7,929 nt of DNA, from NCBI GenBank assembly GCA_005793285.1, contig SXPO01000061.1, forward strand, positions 1-7,929, in the 5' to 3' direction. The DNA is from Nitrospiraceae bacterium (lineage in GTDB: Bacteria; Nitrospirota; Nitrospiria; Nitrospirales; Nitrospiraceae). This document shows positions 5,988-7,929 of this stretch, piece after piece; position 1 is the first letter of the stretch; each line of letters opens with the position of its first letter. The notes under the pieces are model-generated. The model had not been told where the DNA came from and searched no databases. It saw only the letters and a list, made by a program, of their open reading frames with translations. A program made the translations under genes and the position numbers.

Positions 5988-7929
5988 CATGGCGGTTATC
6001 GCTCGGTTGGACCATGCGCTGCAGTTCAGCCAAGCGGTTGAGCGCATCGAGCGGCGTCATGGAAAACAGGTCGATCTGTTTGACTTCCTCGATCACGGGA
6101 TGGGGTTGTGGCAGGGGGGGAGCTGCCTGATTGGGTTGTTCCCTGACGGATCCTGCGATGGAAGACTCCGGTTGTTCCAGCTGCGTCAGGACCGCTTGCG
6201 CTCGTTCGATTACAGATCCTGGGAGTCCTGCCAATTTGGCCACGTGAATGCCGTAGCTCCGATCGGCGCCTCCCGCGACAATTTTACGGAGAAAGACCAC
6301 GTCTCCGTCGCGCTCTTGGACCGCGACCCGATAGTTTTTGATCCCTTCGCGCTGACACTCCAACTGCACCATCTCGTGGTAATGCGTGGCGAACAGGGTG
6401 CGCGCGCCGAGACGCGTCCGGTCATGAATGTGCTCCGCCACGGCCCATGCGATACTGAGCCCATCATAGGTGCTGGTGCCGCGGCCGATCTCATCCAACA
6501 GAATCAGGCTTCGCTGAGAGGCGCTATTGAGAATGTTCGCGGTTTCTACCATCTCCACCATAAAGGTGCTTAGGCCGCCGGCCAGGTTATCCGAAGCGCC
6601 CACGCGGGTAAAGATGCGGTCGACTAGTCCGATCTGCGCGCTGGCGGCCGGGACAAAACTGCCGATTTGGGCCATGAGGACGATCAAGGCCACCTGCCGC
6701 AGGTAGGTGCTTTTACCTGCCATATTGGGCCCGGTTAAGATCAGCAGGCGGTTGTTGTTTAGATCCAAGATTGTATCATTGGGCACAAACGCTCGGTCGT
6801 CGCGAAGCTGTTCAACCACAGGGTGGCGTCCGTTGCGGATGGCGATATTGCCGCCCTCATCCACCTCAGGTCTTGTGTAACGATTCAACGCGGCGGTTTC
6901 GGCGAGACCGGCGACGACATCGATCAACGAAAGGTTGCTCGCCATGGCATCTAGACGAGGGGCTTCTTGCGCCAAGCGCCCACGGAGTTGAGCGAAGATG
7001 TCTTGCTCTAGCGCCAGCAACCTGGCCTCTGCACCGGTCACCTGTTCTTCGAGCGCCTTCAGCTCGGGAGTCATGAATCGCTCGGCATTGACGAGGGTTT
7101 GTTTGCGGATGTAGTCGGATGGGACACGGCCGAGATTGGCCTTTGTTATTTCGATGTAGTAGCCGAACACCTGGTTGTATCTGACTTTCAACGAGTCGAT
7201 GCCGGTACGGTCGCGTTCGGTGCGTTCAATCCCGGCGATCCACTGTTTCCCTTCTGTGCTCGCCTTGCGCAGTTCGTCGATGCCGGCATGGTAGCCGTCC
7301 CTGATGAAGTTTCCGTCGCGAACGGATGGAGGCGCGTCTGGCTGGATGGCGCGCTCGATCATCTCGTACAGATCACGCCCGTCATCCCACGATGAGCGGG
7401 CCTCGACGAGCAACGCACTCTGAAGCGACGCCAGACGGGATGCAATTTCAGGCAACACGGACAGGGATTGTTTCAAGGCGAGGAGTTCACGGGGCCCCGC
7501 ATAGCCCAATACGATGCGGCTGTCGAGCCGCGCGATATCCTGCACCTCACGCAGGGCGGCGCGCAAGGCTACGCGCTCCTCCAGACGTTCCTTCAGCTCT
7601 CCCACCGCGTCCAGTCTAGCTCGGATCGGCCCGTATTGAATCAAAGGCCGGATCAGCCATTGTCGCAGCAGCCGGCTGCCCATGGCCGTGACCGTACGGT
7701 CCAGTACGGCGGCGAGAGCAGTACCACGCGACTCTTGTGCGCTGTCTCCAAAGACCATCGGTTTGAGGATTTCCAAATTGCGAAGGGTGGCGGCGTCCAG
7801 ATGCATGGCGTCATGACTTCTGCGAACCGTCATTCGCCGAATATGGTCCAGCGGGGCAGCCGGTTGAGTTTCGCGAAAGTAATGCAAGACGGCGCCGGCT
7901 GCTTCCAGGCCGACGGTCAGACCCGCGCA
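5953..7929 (-). CDS. mutS: DNA mismatch repair ATPase MutS, C-terminal part (5' end outside window)
   Basis: MutS recognises mismatches and small loops and, using ATP, recruits MutL to start repair. The frame is open to the right edge, so 658 residues are visible and roughly the first 200-plus, including the mismatch-reading domain with its Phe-x-Glu motif, lie outside. Present are the end of the connector domain (from CAGLTVGLEAAGAVL), the lever and clamp regions, and the ATPase domain: Walker A GPNMAGKS (residues 400-407 of the visible part, near 6711-6732), the GGLSTFMVEM signature (about 451-460), Walker B LILLDEIGRGTS (475-486, near 6472-6507) and the ATHYHEM switch (514-520). After the dimerisation helix-turn-helix comes a Pro/Gln-rich linker and the IDLF...PLDALNRLAELQ tail common in the family. 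The MutL-dependent pathway is assumed. The gene converges on the exported-protein unit, and its last codons form part of that unit's terminator stem. All ATPase motifs are intact. Confidence 0.97.
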   Translation of the reverse strand, partial: CAGLTVGLEAAGAVLHYFRETQPAAPLDHIRRMTVRRSHDAMHLDAATLRNLEILKPMVFGDSAQESRGTALAAVLDRTVTAMGSRLLRQWLIRPLIQYGPIRARLDAVGELKERLEERVALRAALREVQDIARLDSRIVLGYAGPRELLALKQSLSVLPEIASRLASLQSALLVEARSSWDDGRDLYEMIERAIQPDAPPSVRDGNFIRDGYHAGIDELRKASTEGKQWIAGIERTERDRTGIDSLKVRYNQVFGYYIEITKANLGRVPSDYIRKQTLVNAERFMTPELKALEEQVTGAEARLLALEQDIFAQLRGRLAQEAPRLDAMASNLSLIDVVAGLAETAALNRYTRPEVDEGGNIAIRNGRHPVVEQLRDDRAFVPNDTILDLNNNRLLILTGPNMAGKSTYLRQVALIVLMAQIGSFVPAASAQIGLVDRIFTRVGASDNLAGGLSTFMVEMVETANILNSASQRSLILLDEIGRGTSTYDGLSIAWAVAEHIHDRTRLGARTLFATHYHEMVQLECQREGIKNYRVAVQERDGDVVFLRKIVAGGADRSYGIHVAKLAGLPGSVIERAQAVLTQLEQPESSIAGSVREQPNQAAPPLPQPHPVIEEVKQIDLFSMTPLDALNRLAELQRMVQPSDNRHEKRTAATPSQE

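Noticed and set aside
6709..6732. Walker A of MutS reads GPNMAGKS rather than GPNMGGKS
   Set aside because: The GxxxxGKS core is intact, and Ala at this position is an acceptable family variant, not a sign of inactivation.
7888..7929. Apparent loss of the MutS N-terminal mismatch-recognition domain
   Set aside because: The frame is still open at the window edge with family sequence, so the domain is simply outside the window.

Overview
This looks like a chromosomal segment from a moderately GC-rich Gram-negative-type bacterium. The conserved order truB-rpsO-pnp-M16 peptidase, the style of the proteins and two Sec-exported proteins of unrecognised family would fit a Nitrospira-like (Nitrospirota) genome. 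That assignment is an inference from memory of gene order and protein style, not from a search. I see no tRNA, rRNA, CRISPR array, insertion sequence, integrase or phage gene.

Layout. Positions 2-4397 hold a plus-strand housekeeping block: the 3' end of truB (tRNA pseudouridine-55 synthase), rpsO (ribosomal protein S15), pnp (polynucleotide phosphorylase) and an M16-family zinc peptidase that starts 5 nt after the pnp stop. truB-rpsO and pnp-M16 are closely packed. The rpsO-pnp gap of 218 nt is the exception: it holds a GC hairpin, a second hairpin inside a cluster of TGAGT/ACTCA pentamers, and a short direct repeat just before the pnp ribosome binding site.

Positions 4398-4688 are non-coding. 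They contain a perfect 14-bp palindrome, a consensus TTGACA box 12 nt after it, and a long leader. This probably starts a separate two-gene unit at 4689-5924 encoding two small exported proteins of unknown function, each with a strong AAGGAGG ribosome binding site and a signal peptide. Both carry a T-[LI]-Q-G-R-V motif early in the mature protein. The unit ends at a very strong intrinsic terminator (5944-5987).

Positions 5953-7929 hold the mismatch repair ATPase gene mutS on the minus strand, convergent with everything else and cut at its 5' end by the window edge. The mutS stop codon and last codons lie inside the plus-strand terminator hairpin.

How they work together: truB, rpsO and pnp belong to the classical translation and RNA-turnover cluster (tRNA modification, 30S assembly, RNA decay), and the M16 peptidase is a frequent companion of pnp. 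The two exported proteins are the only truly uncharacterised genes, and mutS is an unrelated housekeeping neighbour. I found no strong evidence for a new defence, mobile or biosynthetic system; the exported pair is the best candidate for something undescribed.
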